Of a stretch of 64,000 bases of DNA, positions 44,130 to 55,880 are shown one piece after another. This DNA comes from Pohlia nutans (Eukaryota > Streptophyta > Bryopsida > Bryales > Mniaceae). The stretch lies in the NCBI GenBank assembly GCA_022496805.1, contig CM040097.1, forward strand, positions 23,736,072 through 23,800,071, written 5' to 3'. Position 1 is the stretch's first letter. Every line of letters begins with the position of its first letter. The translations under genes were made by a program, and so were the position numbers. The notes beneath the pieces were generated by a model. That model was not told the origin of the DNA and ran no database searches. It worked only from the letters and a program-made list of their open reading frames with translations.

Positions 44130-46310
44130 CTAACCCCACCTCACAATAGTTGATCCCCATGTAAGGCCTGCCCCAAATCCAGCAGTAGCCACAACATCAC
44201 CAACCTTCACCTTACCACTTCGGACAGCCTCATCGAGAGCTAATGGTATGGAGGCTGCACTCGTATTTCCGTAGTTTGCAAGATTAGAAATCACTTTCTC
44301 TGAGGGTATATGTAATCTGTCCGATACAGAATCAAGAATCCTCTGATTAGCCTGCGAAAAACAGAGACACATAAAAATCATACTGTTAAGATCTTCAACT
44401 CTAACAAGCCATAGTCGCTACAAAATACCTTTACCAACTGCAATAGCCTACACTTCTGAGGGGACACGGAACTGAGTACACTAAAATTGTGATTTACTGT
44501 CTGTGAGAGTTCATGTCTTTTACCACAATTTGTTCAAAGGTGAGGAAAAATAGTGTCCCTACAATACATAGGAGTTTGTCGCTTGTCATTCCCACTTTCA
44601 CTGAGAGTGCCATGTTCCTTCCATGTGATGAGAGTGATATGAGATGGCATGCCATGTTTATTATAAAGTCTCCATTTGTCATTGGAACACTACACCTAGA
44701 AGGTTTATTTGAATTTTTTTATCATTTTAAATTTTACAGGGACACTATATCTCCAAAAAGTCAACGAGTGTGTATGTGTCCAGAAATAGTGTCCCGGACA
44801 CTAAACCACAATTTTAGTGTAGCAGAGTATGTAAAACAGTTCCAAGCGAAATGTGGAGAGCTTACAATGGTCTTGGAGAGGAGGTTGCCACATACCTGGT
44901 GAAGGAGCAACCAATCTATATTTTCTCCCGTGAGGCCAGCCTCCAGTAATGCTCCTTCCACAACCTGAGGCACAGCTCGGACAACAAACTTGAACACCTC
45001 TTCTCCATTCATTTAAAGACATTCATATGGAGCCCGGCCGGGTTTCTTGAATGCTGATCCATTTGCCTCCCCCCCACTGGGTGAGGGATCTGTCACATTA
45101 TCCACCGTCACGTGCAAATGCCTGCAGTATTGCCGTCAATGTTCACCCTAGTTAAAAAAAACCATGATGGCTGAATCGTAATATAACCAAGAAAAAAACA
45201 ACCCCTCCTGAACTACAAACCAGTAATGAGTATGATAGGAGAATGGATCTACAAGGAATTACATCTGTGCAGAAGAATTGACAAGCATCTCCAAGCAGAC
45301 TAATAATAAATGGATGATACAGAGAAGAAACCCACTTCTGCCCATTTCCATCACTGCGTAGGTCAAAGCGAAGCAAGCTGTCATGGTCATCAGTTGCTGC
45401 CTGTTTCAGAAAGCTAAAACTCGTTAATGATCCAATTCTACACACCCATGAATGACATGATGAAGATTAACATCACTAAGAAATCAACGAAATCCATAAT
45501 GCAGATAAAAGTCTATATACCGGTGGCAGAAAGCCCTGACTCATACATACTGACATAGAGATAATTTTTTTCTATCAACATTCTAGATGAATCTACAGAA
45601 CACCAAAACCAACAATAAATATACATAAATATCTTATATACCTAAAATGATCACATTTTTTTTTGTTTGTGTAGAATGCAACAATTGATCTAATTTGTGC
45701 ACCTACTATCTAAAGTAAAATAAATTTTGTATAGTAAAGTGAAATAAAACAAGTGGCTAGTCGCATAGTCTCTGCCTTAGTATTTACTCTAGATTTACTT
45801 TTACAACTTGTTTGTATTGTTCAACCATGTAGCCATGTAACTCCTTGAAAACGAAACGTTTTCATAGAAAGCATTTCGGTCGTAGAGCCAAGAGATTCAG
45901 TGCAACCAGACCTGTAATAGGAGCGCTCCAGAGGCATCACCAAAGAGAATACATGTCCCTCTGTCAGTCAGTCTGTCCAATCCACGTATCTTGAAAGGGC
46001 ATCAGCGCCCACAACGAGTACATTCTTATAACCCCCTCCTGCACGTAAGTTCAAAGTAGCCACCATAAATTTGGTTCCTCTAAGAAGGCAAATGCCAAAA
46101 TTACTTATTGAGGTAACAACAAAAATTAGTCTTCTGAAGAGATAGTCTTTTCTCTAAAAACAAATTTGTTACCAAGCTTTTTTTATTTGAGAACTGTAGA
46201 ATAATACCCCTAATGAAGCGAGTGGCCGTCACAAGACCCAGCAGGAAACCGCTACATGCAGCCGTCAAATCAAAAGCCAAAGCATTATGACATCCCAACA
46301 AAGTCTGCAC
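44130..46310 (-). pseudogene. KAS III (FabH-like) pseudogene captured in Harbinger, copy 2
   Basis: Five minus-strand exons: 46208-46310, 45912-46038, 45336-45400, 44896-45121 and 44130-44351. The last, present only in this copy within the window, encodes [33 protein letters not shown] and [13 protein letters not shown], then a stop, and holds the active-site Asn of NYGNTSA. Cys (TAACSGF), His (LLLHQ) and Asn are thus all encoded. However, the 8-bp insertion in exon 45912-46038 makes a TGA at 45968-45970, and a TAA at 45013-45015 precedes MNG. The N-terminal exons and the plastid transit peptide are missing. Introns are kept, one with a nested MITE. It cannot make a working enzyme, though it could be transcribed as antisense or chimeric RNA. 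Confidence 0.9.
44477..44821. repeat. 345-bp MITE nested in the captured KAS III intron (copy 2)
   Basis: Same insertion as at 117-461, in the intron between exons 44896-45121 and 44130-44351. Confidence 0.6.
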
Positions 46311-46537
46311 CTGAAAACACCACTAGCACAAACATAGCATCCACACAAAACAATTGCTGAATTGATCAGAAAGCATTTAAAACCTGCTCTTTAAAATAAT
46401 AGGACCAGCAAGTTCAAATGAAAACTATAAAGAAAGATAAATGTTAACATATCGATGCAAGAGATCATTGAAGAGGCAATATATATGGAATGCAAACAAA
46501 ATTCATGTGTTTGGATATGAGGCACCAACCTCAATTG

Positions 46538-47938
46538 CTACTTTGAATCACTGGATAATCCCACATATGACCCTCTAGAGGCCCGCTGCAATTCATCAAG
46601 TCGTTTTCTGCTGAAGAGAGACTTGGATATGGCATCCCTTCTCATTGACAGTTGTTCTCTAGTATCCTCCGACTCTGTATCCAAACTAGGAAGCTCAATA
46701 TCATTGCTACCACGATTGTGGAATTCCAACTCTGAAAGCCTTACAGTACCAGCCTCCCACATTGTATTTCTAGTAGCAGCTTCTTCCATGGAGGACCTTC
46801 TCTGGCACCACATCCTCCTTTCTTGAAGATCTTCTTGAGCCTCTCGAAGCCATCCCAAATTAAACTCATCGCGGTGAATTATAGTCAGATTGTGTAAAAT
46901 TAAGCAGGCAGTGACATGTATTGGAACATGCTCCAACTTGCAATCCATTCTCTTTAGCAAAATCCTCCACCGCAATTTCAATTGTCCAAATGCCCTCTCA
47001 ACACACATCCTTGAACTACTCTGGATGAAGTTCCAATTTACTTGCTCACTGGTGAATCCATCCTTACTTCCAATGTAGGATGCGAACATCCAAGGCCGCA
47101 TATGATATGCCGCATCGCCAAGAAGGGCATAAGATTGGAGACCTCTTTTAGAGCAAATCCTACCTAAGCGCGATTTAGAGAATAGATTCCAATCATGGAT
47201 ACTTCCACACCACCCTACATCATAATCCCAGAAACAACAAGAAGTGTCGACTACACCCTGCAATAAAATGGAATAAAAACCCTTTCTATTGTAGTAATCT
47301 GCCGCATGATCTGAAGGAGCAATAATTGGGATATGGCTTCCATCTATAGCACCAACAATCATAGGAATACCTCTTAACGCTAGGAATTTCTCGCTAATAT
47401 CTTTTAGTTTTGATGGAGAAGGCCACCGAATGTATGTATCTCTACAAGTTTTTTTTAAAGCATGACAAAATTCCAATACGATGCCCTGAGCAGTAGATTC
47501 ACCAATGCCATAGGAATCTGCCAACACATAGAGAGGTGTACCAGATGCTAACCGTGAAATAGCAATGGCCACTCTTGACTCCAGTGGTATAGCTCTGCGA
47601 CGAGCAGTGTCTTGTTTCTCAATAATTGGTGCAACCTGTTGACAAAGATACCTGAAAGTTTGCTTTGACATGCGCATCCTCTTCTTAAAGTCGTTATTGT
47701 CATAGGATGCCATCAAATCAATGTCAGCATACCCTGGGTACCTCTGCTTGGATTGCATTCGTCCACTTTTAGATCCGGATCTTCCATCTTGTAGTAGCAG
47801 AGTGTGCATAAGAACTAGCGCCATTTGGAAGTGGCTGCTAACAACACCCAAACTTGCAGATGATGAGGCCTCCAAGGTCATAAATAAAGCAAATTGCAGT
47901 GCCAATGTTTTGAGCAGAGTTCCACGGGAAGGCTCCAT
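46538..47938 (-). CDS. PIF/Harbinger DDE transposase (HARBI1-like), copy 2
   Basis: 466 residues, identical to the protein at 2178-3578 except for the final residue (Lys466 here, Glu466 there, from a single G-to-A change on the coding strand). The DDE acids at 199, 275 and 314 are intact. It lies between the GIF fragment and the KAS III pseudogene, on the same strand as both. Its Myb-like partner is 4.2 kb away on the opposite strand, within the same TIR pair, so this copy has both proteins needed for autonomous movement. Confidence 0.94.
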   Translation of the reverse strand: MEPSRGTLLKTLALQFALFMTLEASSSASLGVVSSHFQMALVLMHTLLLQDGRSGSKSGRMQSKQRYPGYADIDLMASYDNNDFKKRMRMSKQTFRYLCQQVAPIIEKQDTARRRAIPLESRVAIAISRLASGTPLYVLADSYGIGESTAQGIVLEFCHALKKTCRDTYIRWPSPSKLKDISEKFLALRGIPMIVGAIDGSHIPIIAPSDHAADYYNRKGFYSILLQGVVDTSCCFWDYDVGWCGSIHDWNLFSKSRLGRICSKRGLQSYALLGDAAYHMRPWMFASYIGSKDGFTSEQVNWNFIQSSSRMCVERAFGQLKLRWRILLKRMDCKLEHVPIHVTACLILHNLTIIHRDEFNLGWLREAQEDLQERRMWCQRRSSMEEAATRNTMWEAGTVRLSELEFHNRGSNDIELPSLDTESEDTREQLSMRRDAISKSLFSRKRLDELQRASRGSYVGLSSDSK

Positions 47939-47945
47939 CTGAAGA

Positions 47946-48046
47946 GTTGATTTATGAACACGAACTTGGTTAGCACAGTCTAAATGCAGAGTTCAGTTGA
48001 TTTATGAACAGGAACTTGGTCAGCACAATTTAAATGCAGAGTTGAG
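47946..48046. repeat. 51-bp tandem duplication upstream of the transposase (copy 2)
   Basis: Identical to the pair at 3586-3686. Confidence 0.75.
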
Positions 48047-48428
48047 TGAAGCTTTAAAAAACACCCACATTACAGTTGTCCCTCTTTGTTATGGCATGTT
48101 TGGGAAGCCCTAACATGCATTAGTCACAGAAAATGACTTGTCACACACAGTGAACCTTGTCCAATTCACTGGGAAGGAAACATTACTGCCAAACTGTTGT
48201 TTATAGCAAGTTTTGCAAGTGGTTCTTCAATTTAGCAAAGAATTTACCATTATTAGTGTACCCATTACTGCCTGGTAATATGGTCAGAGTTCCTTGTGAC
48301 ATGCGTATTGCTTGAAACAGTAATATCATCATAATATGGAGTGTTATTGTATCATGGGTAGATCGTAGGTGGAATGAATTCATCGGCCTCATTGCATCGG
48401 AAAACGGTTTTTAAGTTTCGGTTGTTAC

Positions 48429-48690
48429 CTGTGAAGATTGACCACCTTGAGGCTGAGCATCAACTATGGCAACCAGGTACATGAGATTCTGCTGCAGCTT
48501 TGCTTGGTACCTGCTATGGCACACAAGTTTAAGATAATTAGCACAATGGATATGTATACCATCAGTTGTGGATCTGTACACAAACAGGAGCTCTTTGAAA
48601 TATTTTCGTCACTTACGTTGCACACTCATTGAGCTTTGTTATCTCAGTATCTCAGCAAAGATCAAATCTTTAAACCAAACTCTCTAAGTT
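48429..48690 (-). pseudogene. GIF/AN3 (SSXT domain) gene fragment captured in Harbinger, copy 2
   Basis: Same fragment as at 4069-4330. The SSXT exon is 48429-48510, and the upstream KLNECA exon piece ends at donor position 48616. The same frame damage is present upstream. Confidence 0.72.
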
Positions 48691-49381
48691 GCCACAAAAA
48701 CCACGCAGCCAACATCTCTATCAATAGACGTCGCAGTGATTCCAATCAAAAACCCCAATTTGCCGTTGGAAAGAGACCATTGTCCGAAACCGTCTTGTAC
48801 TCATCATTTTCGATACTGTTAAGAAAAAATGGTGAAGTAGTCCACTCGTGACCCACGTACTATTACGTGGTACAATTACTAGGTGTAGAGCATATGTAGT
48901 GAAGAAAATGTTCAAGATGAGGTCATTGTCAAGTACCTCTGGAGAGCTTGCAAGCTCTTCTTGAAAACAAGATGGACGACGATGGTGCGTAAGTGGTGTA
49001 TCAATTCATTCTTGCACGTCTTCTTCCGAGATGCCCAAACCACTCAAACTCATTGCTCGCCTCAAAGGATGCGCTCACATGGTTTTGAGTTCGAGTGTAT
49101 ATCCTCAATTAATCATTCTCCCGCATGAATCTAAAACCCAGTAAGAAACAGAAACCCCAAATCGAGAGCTGAGCAGGAGGTGAGAGGAGTCACCACGGTC
49201 GGACATCAACAATAAAGCGGTTATTCTAGGGTTCAGCAATCTAGGGCCGGCAGGTGGTCTGAAGACGGTGGGCCAACCGGACGAAATGAATTGCTGACTC
49301 AGCAGGATTCTAGCGGACAAGGCACTGGACGCCTGGAAGGACAGAGAGTTTTGGCCGTCCGGTGGTCTGAAGCGGGCCTTA

Positions 49382-50306
49382 TTACTGCTATCCAAACTGG
49401 GGAGGAGAGAAGCAAGGCGTGAGTGAGGAGGAGTATGTGCCGCACAACAAGACAAACACGCAATAACTTAGTGAGGTCAGTACGTCAGTACTACAGTACA
49501 GGGAGGAGCAAGTGAGTTATGATAACTAAAGGAGGGAGGGAGAGGGAGGGCGCAATGAGCGGTGTTGGTGTGCTGGACTTCGCCCTTCCGTCCTTCCTCC
49601 GACTGAGGGACCGCCTCACTGCCCTGCCAGGCTCTTGACGGAGTGTTCCCTGCTTCCCTGTTCCATTCCCTTAGCTCCACCCTTTCTTCCTTCCTTCCTT
49701 GCTTGCTTCTTCTTGCTCGATCGATCTCTTCTCTCTCTCTCTCTCACGGCTCACTGCTGCTGATGCTGATGCTGATGCTGGTTGTTGTTGTCGCCGCCGG
49801 CCTCCCCTGCCTGCCCGCCCACCCGCCCTCCCTCTGCTCTGCTCAGTGAGGCACAGGCTTGCCTTCCTCACTACTTCCCTCGTCTTCAGTTGTCGGGATC
49901 CTCTCCCTCCCTCCCTCCTCCCTCTCGTCTCGTCTCGTCTCGTCTGCTCTGGTCTGCATCAGGCTAAGGCCACTGGCCCGCTCTCCTTTCTCCCCCGTCC
50001 TTCGATCCTTCCTTCCTTCCTTCCTTCCGCATGGGATGCTGTTGCTGCTGCTTCCCCCAGGGTCCCTAGCCTGACTGGACTGCGCCTTGTTCTTCGCAAA
50101 GGCCTTTCTGTAACCCGAGTTTTTCAGTTGTTGCTTCTCCACCCTAACACTCTCCTCTCCTCTCTCCCCTCTCCCGATCTGTTCTGTTGCCGCTCAGTTT
50201 CCTTGTTTGTCTCCTGCAATTGTCTTTCGCCGCCCTCCTTAGTGCTCTGCTCTCCCCCTCATGTGCGCTGCCCCCTCTCCTCGCTCTTCCCTGCCTGCTC
50301 CCCACC
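49382..50306 (+). promoter_or_regulatory. Putative promoter and leader of the RING-H2 gene
   Basis: A pyrimidine-rich region lies between the Harbinger insertion and the RING-H2 start codon. It has (CT)n at about 49728-49745, a GCTGAT repeat at about 49758-49778 and many CTTCCTTCC and CTCGTCTCGT tracts. Such CT-rich stretches are common in plant core promoters and 5' UTRs. No TATA box stands out. The many long open frames here come from low complexity. Confidence 0.5.
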
Positions 50307-50686
50307 ATGGGCTCTGCTTCCAGCCGCACTGCTCCGCATCGCCCCCACCCTCCGGTTGGTGCCCTCCCCACTCCCCTGCCTGCCTCTCCCTGCAGCTGTT
50401 CCTGCAGCGCGCTAGGCTTTCTGCTGCACTCTCTTGCGTTGCAGCACCGCCCTTGTTTCCTGTACCATGCTTGCCTGCTGGATTCTGACATTGCCGACTC
50501 TCTCTTTTTGTCTTCCTGGTCGCTCTTCTCAGTCGCTTACCACGTTTTCTAGATGATATGCTGTATCTGTCAATGCTTGTCGGATGCTTTTTACATGCAA
50601 TTTCTGTGAATTTGTCCTGTCACTCTGAACTTACCCTCTGTAGCAAGTCTGAGATCTAGTGTCGTTTCAGCTGTAGCGTGTGGTCA

Positions 50687-50760
<74 letters not shown>

Positions 50761-53254
50761 TTATCCACTAACAATCCGCGGGTGAAATCGCATTGATTGC
50801 AGACTACGAGTGTTGAGGAGTTTGTGCAGCCACGCAGTGGTATGCAGCAGCAGCCCCGGTGGTTGAGTGCTGAGGATTTCAGGGAAGGGCAGAGTGGGGG
50901 CTCCGACAGCCAGAGATCTCCTACAAGTAGGGGCGTTATTCTTGCTTCCGATCCTGGACCTCTCCTCCGAGGTGGCAACGCTAGCAGCAATAATAATAAT
51001 AACAATTCTTTGTTGTGTTTTCCTTACCCTGCGCAATCAGAGAGCGGGAGCCCTATCCCTCACGCAGTAGAGTTGGAAATAGGTGGGATCGGGCATGCAG
51101 GGTCATCGAGCTCGAGTGCATACCCGAGCACTAGTTCACCTGTGACTGCCGTGGGGAGAACAGGACCGTCCAGGGAAATTCATGAAGATGAGGACCACCG
51201 AAACAACAACATTCTGTTTGGCGAAGGGAGCAGGCAATCGTTAGATGATGAAAGGTTGCATGTCGCGTGTGAGACGACACTGCGGCGGCAGAGGGTGAAC
51301 GAAATGCAGGAACGGCTGCGGAGATGTGCGGGATTTCCACCAGCGCTGGATTTGCATGAACTGGAGAGACGGAGGCTGATGGCATCGGAATCTGTGGAGG
51401 CGCAGCGGCGCATGGAAGTGATGTCGGGGACGGTGCACCATGGGCTGTTCAGCTCCGGCAGTGCCGGCCGAGACCCGCATGAAATGTCCGGCTGGGCAGC
51501 GCCAGCATCGTTCATGCACGCATTGGATCACTCTGACTTATGGGAAGGAAGTTACGTAGGCCCGTCCAACACCGTGGCCAGCTCTGGGCGCGCCAGTCCA
51601 CCCATGGGCGACACGAGTTCAGGGCTGCTGCGACGAGGCAGCACGACCGGGCGTGAAAGCAGGCGCACCAGCGGGCGCAGGCTGTGGGACGCTCTGTCAA
51701 GGGCAACGTCGCATCGGCGGTCGTCCGCGTCGGCGGCCACGACGACAGCCCCAGCAGCAGCAGCAGCTGCTGTGAGTGAGGACAATGAGGCGGATGCCAT
51801 GGCGCTGGACGGCGTGGATAGCGCCGTGGACGTGGGCAGTCTGCACGGCAGCCGGGCCCTTGATCTGGAGGAACGGCGCCGGAGGGTGAGATCGCAGGTA
51901 TGTTGTTCCCGTCCCTGGTATTTTGTGCCGCCAAAGCAGCAATACAGGATTCGGTCGCGGATGCCTGCCACATCGTTTCTGGAGTATGGAAAACCCACTG
52001 TTGGAATGGGGAAGCTAAGCTTGCTGCATGTGCGTTTTTGAATTCAGTCTGTTGGTGCAGGTCTGGGCCCTTCGACGATTGAGCAATGGCTTGGAGGGCG
52101 TCCCGTGGCATTCCAGGACCTGCTCCGGCAACCATCATGGTCATCGCTGCTCGTGTGATGCTCACGGAATGGTGGATGATACCAATACCCGGGCCAGCAT
52201 CTCTCGCATCATTATGCTGGCTGAAGCCCTTTTCGAGGTACGGTGTCTATGCTTTCCTGTAGATTGGAATATTCCACAGATGCCTGCACTGTGGGGAATG
52301 CTAATCCTGCTGCAGGTGCAGCTGCACTGCGGTTTAGGACCACAAGTTCAAAGCTGCTATGCATGCATGCTCTTTCATGAATGGTAAAAGCAAGAGCAAG
52401 GCTGAACGTTGCTTGGAAGGAAGCCTAAGTATGTATGTGGTTGGTGTGGTCGTGCATCCAGGTGCTCGATGAGATCCACAGGCAGTCCGTGGCGCTATCC
52501 CGGTCTGCAACTGTGTCACGAGCGTCCCTCCCAGCTCCTTCTCCTATCGTGGATGGCTTTCCCACCCGCATTCATTCGAGCAAGCCTGCCGTTGCCTGTA
52601 CCGAAACTTTGCAGTATGTCGGCGATTTGCCGCCTGTTTTGTTTTTATTTTTATTTTGTTAGAGTTTCTTTCTCGTTTCTTTGAGCGCAAGCTGTCAGTT
52701 CAAGGAGTTCTCCGACCGACTGTAGTTGTGGAACCTTTGAGTTGGGGCCACTGACTTACGAGAGCATGGTCGTCTTTTTATTAGTCTTTTGCCTCCTCAC
52801 TCTGTCCTTGTAGGGCTTTTGAGTTGCGGGGAGTTGTCTATGGCACCCTCACATGTTCGAATGGGTTTTGTGGTGTGGTGTGTTTTAGGTGCCACATCTG
52901 CCTGGTGGAGTATGAGGATGGCGATCAGATAAGGGTTCTTCCTTGTCAGCATGAGTACCACAAAGCTTGTGTCGACAAGTGGCTGAAAGAAGTTCACAGG
53001 TACGTGACGTTCCCTGAATGATTGTAATCGTTTCATTGGCTTTTTAGTTCCCGGGAGCGATGAAACCGATGGTTGTTTTTGTTCTTATATGACGTTTTCT
53101 GGCTGACGCTCGTTGTGTTGCTGCTCTCCCTTACAAATTCTCCATGGGTTTGTTGGTATGCAGAGTGTGTCCTCTATGTCGTGGTGATGTGTGTGATTTG
53201 AAACCTCTCGAGACGTCAGTGGAGACAGCAGCAGCAGTGTCGGATAGCAGCTGA
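50307..53254 (+). CDS. RING-H2 finger E3 ubiquitin ligase, probably N-myristoylated
   Basis: Exon 1 starts at 50307 (CACCATGG) with MGSASSRT, a good N-myristoylation signal. Exons 50803-51897, 52061-52237, 52462-52613, 52889-52999 and 53164-53254 follow, all GT-AG and in phase. The exon 1 donor is uncertain: position 50355 (CCG|GTTGGT) fits the phase and gives about 557 residues. The long middle is Ser/Arg-rich and disordered; [20 protein letters not shown] looks helical. The C-terminus has a C3H2C3 [43 protein letters not shown]. By family it should accept a ubiquitin-loaded E2 and ubiquitinate a target, perhaps at a membrane. The substrate is unknown. Confidence 0.88.
50691..50757. repeat. 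(CT)n microsatellite near the intron 1 acceptor of the RING-H2 gene
   Basis: An uninterrupted CT run of about 33 units ends 45 bases before exon 2. Its length is likely to vary between individuals, and it serves as a very long polypyrimidine stretch. Confidence 0.95.
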
Positions 53255-54014
53255 CTGATTGAATCTATCAGTTTGTAAATTATGTATGTCTAGTTATATG
53301 TAGGTGCATCTTAGAGAGCAGCGTAATTAGTTACCCTTGTGCCAGGGAATTTACCAATGCTGGACCATGACCCCAAATATAATCTCGCCAGTTGAATTTA
53401 TCTGCATTATTTCTTGACTCTGCCTTGATCACAACAATTTGTTCTAAATTACCAGTGTAGATATGATCGTGTTCATGTACGTAGGGCCGCTGTATGTTGG
53501 AATGGGAACTTCTTGACACTGACGTTTTGAAATTAGTGTCGGTCCCAGGACACCGGTAGCCCTGACCTAGCTTTATAACAACTGCATATTACTAGTTTCG
53601 TTGAGGGTTTTATTGGGAGCTTGGCGTCCCACCCTTGATTCCAATTACATATCCCATGGACACTGTCGAGTCATAACTTTTGATTCACGTGTTCTTTGAA
53701 CCCTTGGAGGGTCCCAATTCCTCTATAAAAGGTCATTTTTTTTCATTTCTATTGCTATTGGTGTAGGTGACGTTTGATCCAATGATTGAATGGTGTTAAA
53801 TGAATCTAAAGGCTAGAGATCCTCCTAAATTTCATAAAGACGGTTTTCAAATTTTAATTCTTATTTATTTGTACTATGATTTACATTTTTTGGAATGGAT
53901 TTTTCAACTCTTTGTTACAAGGTTAACAATATTTATTTTGTTTAACACCTAACTGCCTAACCGATCATAATTGGTTGATCTGAAATTTCATATATACCAA
54001 AATTTCAGCCGTCT
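53255..54014. other. 3' flank of the RING-H2 gene
   Basis: The 3' UTR should lie here (AT-rich TATGTATGTCTAGTTATATG after the stop). I see no other gene. Confidence 0.4.
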
Positions 54015-55880
54015 TTAATCCCTAAATGCCTGGTCGGGAAGAACCGGCAGCTAGTTTTGAGTGAACTGGTCCAATCGTCCAAAAAACTGATTCAAATTTG
54101 AAACCACAAGCTAATTAGAGCATTGCCATCGGTAGCTGCACTGAACTGCAAAATGGATGCTCTGAAGTTGAGTTCGGTGCCGAAGTGCCCCACCAGTCTG
54201 GATTTTGGATGAACTGAAAATACTAGGTTGCCTCAGGGCAGTGTCGACCTTGCAAACGTACCCCTGTTTGCAGGTTGAAGTTTCGACCTGAACTGAACTG
54301 ATATTCAATAAGACAAGGCCTTATCTTCCCCTCCAAAAGTTTGGAGTCACCTCATGGTTCAAAGGGTTTACAATATCACCGTCTTAGGGTTTTGTTAGGA
54401 AGGTTTTTACACGACTGATTGGGGTTGAAGCAAACTACCTGCCCTGAAAAGGAAGTACTTGAATGCTGTTCGAACTGAACTCCGATGAATTTGAGTTTTG
54501 TGTTTCAATTTTTTAGTTCAGTTCAGTTTGATGGGTGGTGATGCTCTTACGGTTTAAAAAAAATTTAAGAGTATTTCTATTTCTAGTTATAAACAAAAGC
54601 AAATTCCGAAGTAACCATGTGAAGAACCAGTTGAATATTGACAATGGAGGAAAATTATGGGCATTCTTCAAAATCTTCCCAAACGCAAACTTGCAGCCCT
54701 CTCCACATTTGGAGAATTGCAAAGATGCATTATAAAATGCCACTGAGAGGGATATTTTGAACTTAATGTATGAATAAAAATTTGTACACTTAGTTGATAT
54801 ATATTCTGTTGCTCCCTATCATGTATCAAGTTTCAGTTGCCATGTAAAGGAAATTTATGTGGAGTTGTATAATTTTTAGTGCATCCTTTTACAAAGAGGA
54901 ACATCTATGCAAAATTTCAATTTACAAAAATGAAAATTCTATTTTCTATGCATTTTAATTTATTCTCTTACATTGTTCTACAAAATAATTATTTAAAAAT
55001 CATTCGTAAGATTTTTGCAATATCATCTTAAATGAAAGATGTTTGCTTTTACGTTGCCTACCTATTCTCAAAAACCAAGTACGAAAAAAAGTTATGGAAA
55101 TTGTTGAAGACGAGTTCAAGTTTTACTGCAACAGTAGAACAATAACAAAATCGCAACAAATTGCATCACATTCAAATTAAAGCCATGTACAGAGTGGTGA
55201 GCATACCCGATGGTAAAGGGTGGGCATACTTGATGATTATCACCACTCAATACACGGCTTTAATTTGAACGTGATGCAATTTGTTTTGTTATTGTGCTAG
55301 AGTTGTAGTAAAATTTGAACTAACTTGCACAGATTCCATAACTTTTTTGCAATATCCTCCAAAATGAAAGACGTTTGCTTTCATATTGCCTACCTATTCC
55401 GGAAAACAAAGTATGAGAAAACTTTACAAATATTTTTTAAGTAATTATTTTGTAGAACGACGTAATTTTTCTTTAAATGCTCAGAAATAGAATTTTCATT
55501 TTCTAAAACTAAAATTTTGCATAGATGATCCTCTTTATAGAAGAATGCACTGAAAATTATTCACCCCAAAAAAATCCACTTAAATTTCCTTTGGAGATTT
55601 TTTGGTTGCTTAATTTTATGAGTTTATTTTTTCAAGAGCACTTTTGATTCATTTTGAACTAAGATCTTAGAAATTTTTGGTGGAAAATAGTGGCATGAAA
55701 CGAGGCATTAAATTTTCACAAATCATCCTTTATCTAATCCGATCACACATGCATGAAGTCATCTTGCCATAGAATTTTGTAGTATTCTTTTTACTTGCAA
55801 GAAGTACACGATGGATTAAAAAACGGAATTCAATTTTGTACATCAGTAGAAAAACGGCTGGCTAGGTAGTCAGGGGTTAA
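54015..55880. mobile_element. Composite TTAA-family region
   Basis: The left border is TTAATCCCTAAATGCC (54015) and the right border GGTAGTCAGGGG + TTAA (to 55880). The inner part from about 54715 (GCAAAGATGCATTATAAAAT) matches subfamily A at 38003 and 58216. At 1.9 kb it is longer than other members and probably contains an insertion, including a large imperfect inverted repeat around 54890-55560. Confidence 0.4.

Larger units (their letters stand above)
40494..49378. mobile_element. Complete PIF/Harbinger element carrying host gene fragments (copy 2)
   Basis: 31-bp terminal inverted repeats, beginning GGCCCGCTTCAGACCA, lie at 40494-40524 and 49348-49378 with one mismatch. TTA flanks both (40491-40493, 49379-49381), the standard PIF/Harbinger target duplication. 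The 8,885 bp carry a Myb/SANT-like gene (plus), a DDE transposase (minus), a five-exon KAS III pseudogene, a GIF fragment and two unidentified exon-like segments. A subterminal near-copy of the TIR core (GGTGGTCTGAAGACGG) is at about 49254. Copy 1 at the window start matches it almost perfectly, so the last transposition was recent. In its mixture of own genes and host fragments it is a Pack-type Harbinger. Confidence 0.9.

Noticed and set aside
44130..46310. Functional KAS III host gene
   Set aside because: It lies inside transposon TIRs, lacks N-terminal exons, and has a frameshift and a nonsense codon.
49643..50552. Long Ser/Pro/Leu-rich frames upstream of the RING-H2 gene
   Set aside because: Low-complexity CT-rich promoter or leader. 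Only the short MGSASSRT exon joins the RING protein in phase.
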